From contig CM056742.1 of NCBI GenBank assembly GCA_029851415.1, positions 97,012,976 to 97,076,975 of the forward strand: a DNA stretch of 64,000 nucleotides. The letters run 5' to 3'. How positions within the stretch are numbered: position 1 is the first letter of the stretch; each line of letters starts with the position of its first letter. The DNA comes from Eretmocerus hayati. Taxonomy: Eukaryota > Arthropoda > Insecta > Hymenoptera > Aphelinidae. The notes below the pieces were generated by a model that did not search any database, was not told where the DNA came from, and saw only the letters and a list, made by a program, of their open reading frames with translations. Positions 62,116-64,000 of the stretch are shown here, in pieces. Position numbers and translations under genes: made by a program.

Positions 62116-63290
62116 TTTTTTTTTTTTTTTTTTTAAGGTGGTTAGAGGGCAAAATCTGCCTCAGGATCCCTCGGATCCGTCCCCAGACACCGGACTGGTT
62201 CAGCTTACGCGGACTACGCATAGCCCACGCAGGCCATACCAGGCGGGACACGGGTTTGGGTGGGGCCCACCGAGAGGTGGGCCCGGCCGTGTAATATCCC
62301 TCTCCCCTCGATGTCCGATACCTAGGGCATCGGGCAATCAAGAAGGAGATCCACCTGCATCTACCATCTCATCCCGGAACCGCGTGAGCATTACTTCAGG
62401 ATGAGCGGCATGTCTCGCGCTCGATTGCGAGCGTTCCTCTCCTCCATCTTCTCTCTTCGGCCACTTGTCGGCATCTTCTATCTTCACTCTTCATTGTTCC
62501 CTCTCTTTCTTCTTTCTTCTCTCTTCTTTCTTCTTTCTTCCCTCTTCAGTGCATCAGATTCCTCCTGGAATCATTTGGGCCTCTTCTGTTTCAATCGGCA
62601 GAGTCACTGTGATTCGCCTACTTCGAGGCGCCTTACTTCCCTCTCTTTCTCCTCTTTGTGGGTCATCACCATCTTGATGTATCCGGTGAGTCTATCCCAT
62701 GTCTCCTGGTTGCGGAGCAAGTACGGGACGAGATTCTCGGGTGTTAGTTGAGCACCCAGCCATTCATCCAGCTCGGCGCGCTCTCTCCGGGTGTCGCTGC
62801 ACTTGAACAGGGCATGTTCGGCGTCATCCCATTCATCCCCGCATGACTGACATGCTGGGGTCGTCCTCTTCTTGAACCTGGTTCGATAGGAACCGAAGCA
62901 ACCATGATCGCTCAGTGCCTGCGTCGTCCAGTAGTCCATCTCTCCGTGGGTGCGTTCCGCCCACTTGGCTACGTCACGGATCAGCCGGTGCGTCCATCTG
63001 CCGTTCGCAAATGGCGAATCCCACTCAGTTTGCCAATGCTCAAGGGTGGTTTCCTTCTCGTTGTCGCGGATAATCTCCTTCATCGTCGGGGTGAGTACTC
63101 GTTCGGCTCCGATCACTTTCTGGCGGTCCCAGATCCTCACTCGCTCCGCGACGAGCAAGTAGATGGGCGGTGTACTCGCCAATACGTAAGCCGCATCTCC
63201 TGACACGGTGCGGTAGGCACGGATACTTCTCAGGGCCCGCTCTCCGGTGGACAGGCCCCATCTTCTTCTCGATGATGGTCTTCTCTACTC
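62116..63290 (-). mobile_element. R1-clade LINE, 5' truncated, with poly(A) tail
   Basis: A minus-strand LINE 3' end: C-terminal ORF2 (63263-62604), a ~470 bp 3' UTR and a 19 nt poly(A) (T run 62116-62134 on the plus strand). The 5' end is lost at the (TC)n microsatellite. Confidence 0.75.
62604..63263 (-). pseudogene. R1-clade LINE ORF2 C-terminus with CCHC-type finger
   Basis: Open for ~220 codons, beginning mid-protein (WGLSTGERALRSIRAYRTVS, then GDAAYVLASTPPIYLLVAER). YRTVS and the PPI/LL-AER pattern are typical of the region after the RT domain in R1-clade LINEs. FANGRWTHRLIRDVAKWAER, GCFGSYRTRFKK and CQSCGDEWDDAEHALFKC (C-x2-C-x8-H-x4-C) are typical of the C-terminal finger, followed by a charged tail. 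No RT domain is present because of 5' truncation, so it is non-functional. Confidence 0.8.
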
Positions 63291-63296
63291 TCTTCC

Positions 63297-64000
<704 letters not shown>

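Noticed and set aside
61188..62404. Several CG-rich frames of 90-157 codons
   Set aside because: Multiple frames on both strands are open because of composition; no domain or consistent start.

Overview
This window is arthropod, most likely insect, nuclear DNA made almost wholly of mobile elements in several layers. The evidence is the mix of families: a BEL/Pao LTR retrotransposon, CR1/Jockey-like LINEs whose ORF1 carries a baculovirus-FP-like C-terminal domain, an R1-clade LINE 3' end, a THAP-type P-like transposon, a Tigger/pogo element, a Ginger-like integrase element, and a capsid-like gene remnant of a type I associate with insect genomes. I could not identify the order or species. I found no intact single-copy host gene, no tRNA or rRNA gene, and no CRISPR array. 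The only host-like coding trace is a decayed casein kinase I fragment near 39.7 kb.

Layout. 1-5.6 kb: a hairpin-dense stretch, a 1.13 kb element with 172 bp terminal inverted repeats (TIRs) and the N-terminal part of a KRBA2-like integrase, then a broken capsid-like gene and a small partner gene. 5.6-10.4 kb: a nearly complete CR1-like LINE on the minus strand (ORF1 with one frameshift, ORF2 open). 12.3-19.8 kb: a tandem array of a ~691 bp unit, invaded by a 1.4 kb TIR element, a 328 bp MITE and a 2.3 kb Tigger. 21.1-23.5 and 24.7-28.4 kb: two large foldback elements with ~1 kb arms. 29.9-36.3 kb: an old LINE split by two TIR elements (both flanked by AATT), followed by a second CR1-like LINE copy. 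36.6-38.4 kb: C-rich ~275 bp repeats, one interrupted by a palindromic Tc1-like MITE. 40.5-45.3 kb: a spliced but broken P-like transposase gene. 44.9-49.1 kb: an inverted duplication with 1,371 bp arms, more than 99% identical, covering the THAP start exon and part of a LINE ORF1. 50.3-58.5 kb: a hAT-like MITE cluster holding an apparently intact BEL/Pao element (identical 305 bp LTRs, GCAGG target duplication, one 1,778-codon ORF). 58.8-64 kb: a gag remnant of another BEL element, LINE fragments, an R1-clade 3' end with poly(A) tail, a long (TC)n run, and the start of another CR1-like LINE that leaves the window.

How the parts relate. Insertions into repeats that are present several times give internal empty sites, so the order of events can be read directly: Tigger and MITEs entered the 691 bp array, the Tc1 MITE entered a C-rich unit, and BEL entered a hAT MITE. 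The youngest event looks like the BEL insertion, with the inverted duplication also recent. The most unusual signals are the 13-unit ~60 bp array in the BEL 5' leader, the inverted duplication whose breakpoints ignore element borders, two TIR elements that keep only the N-terminal part of their transposase, and the high density of long foldback structures. All calls come from reading the sequence; no database search was run.
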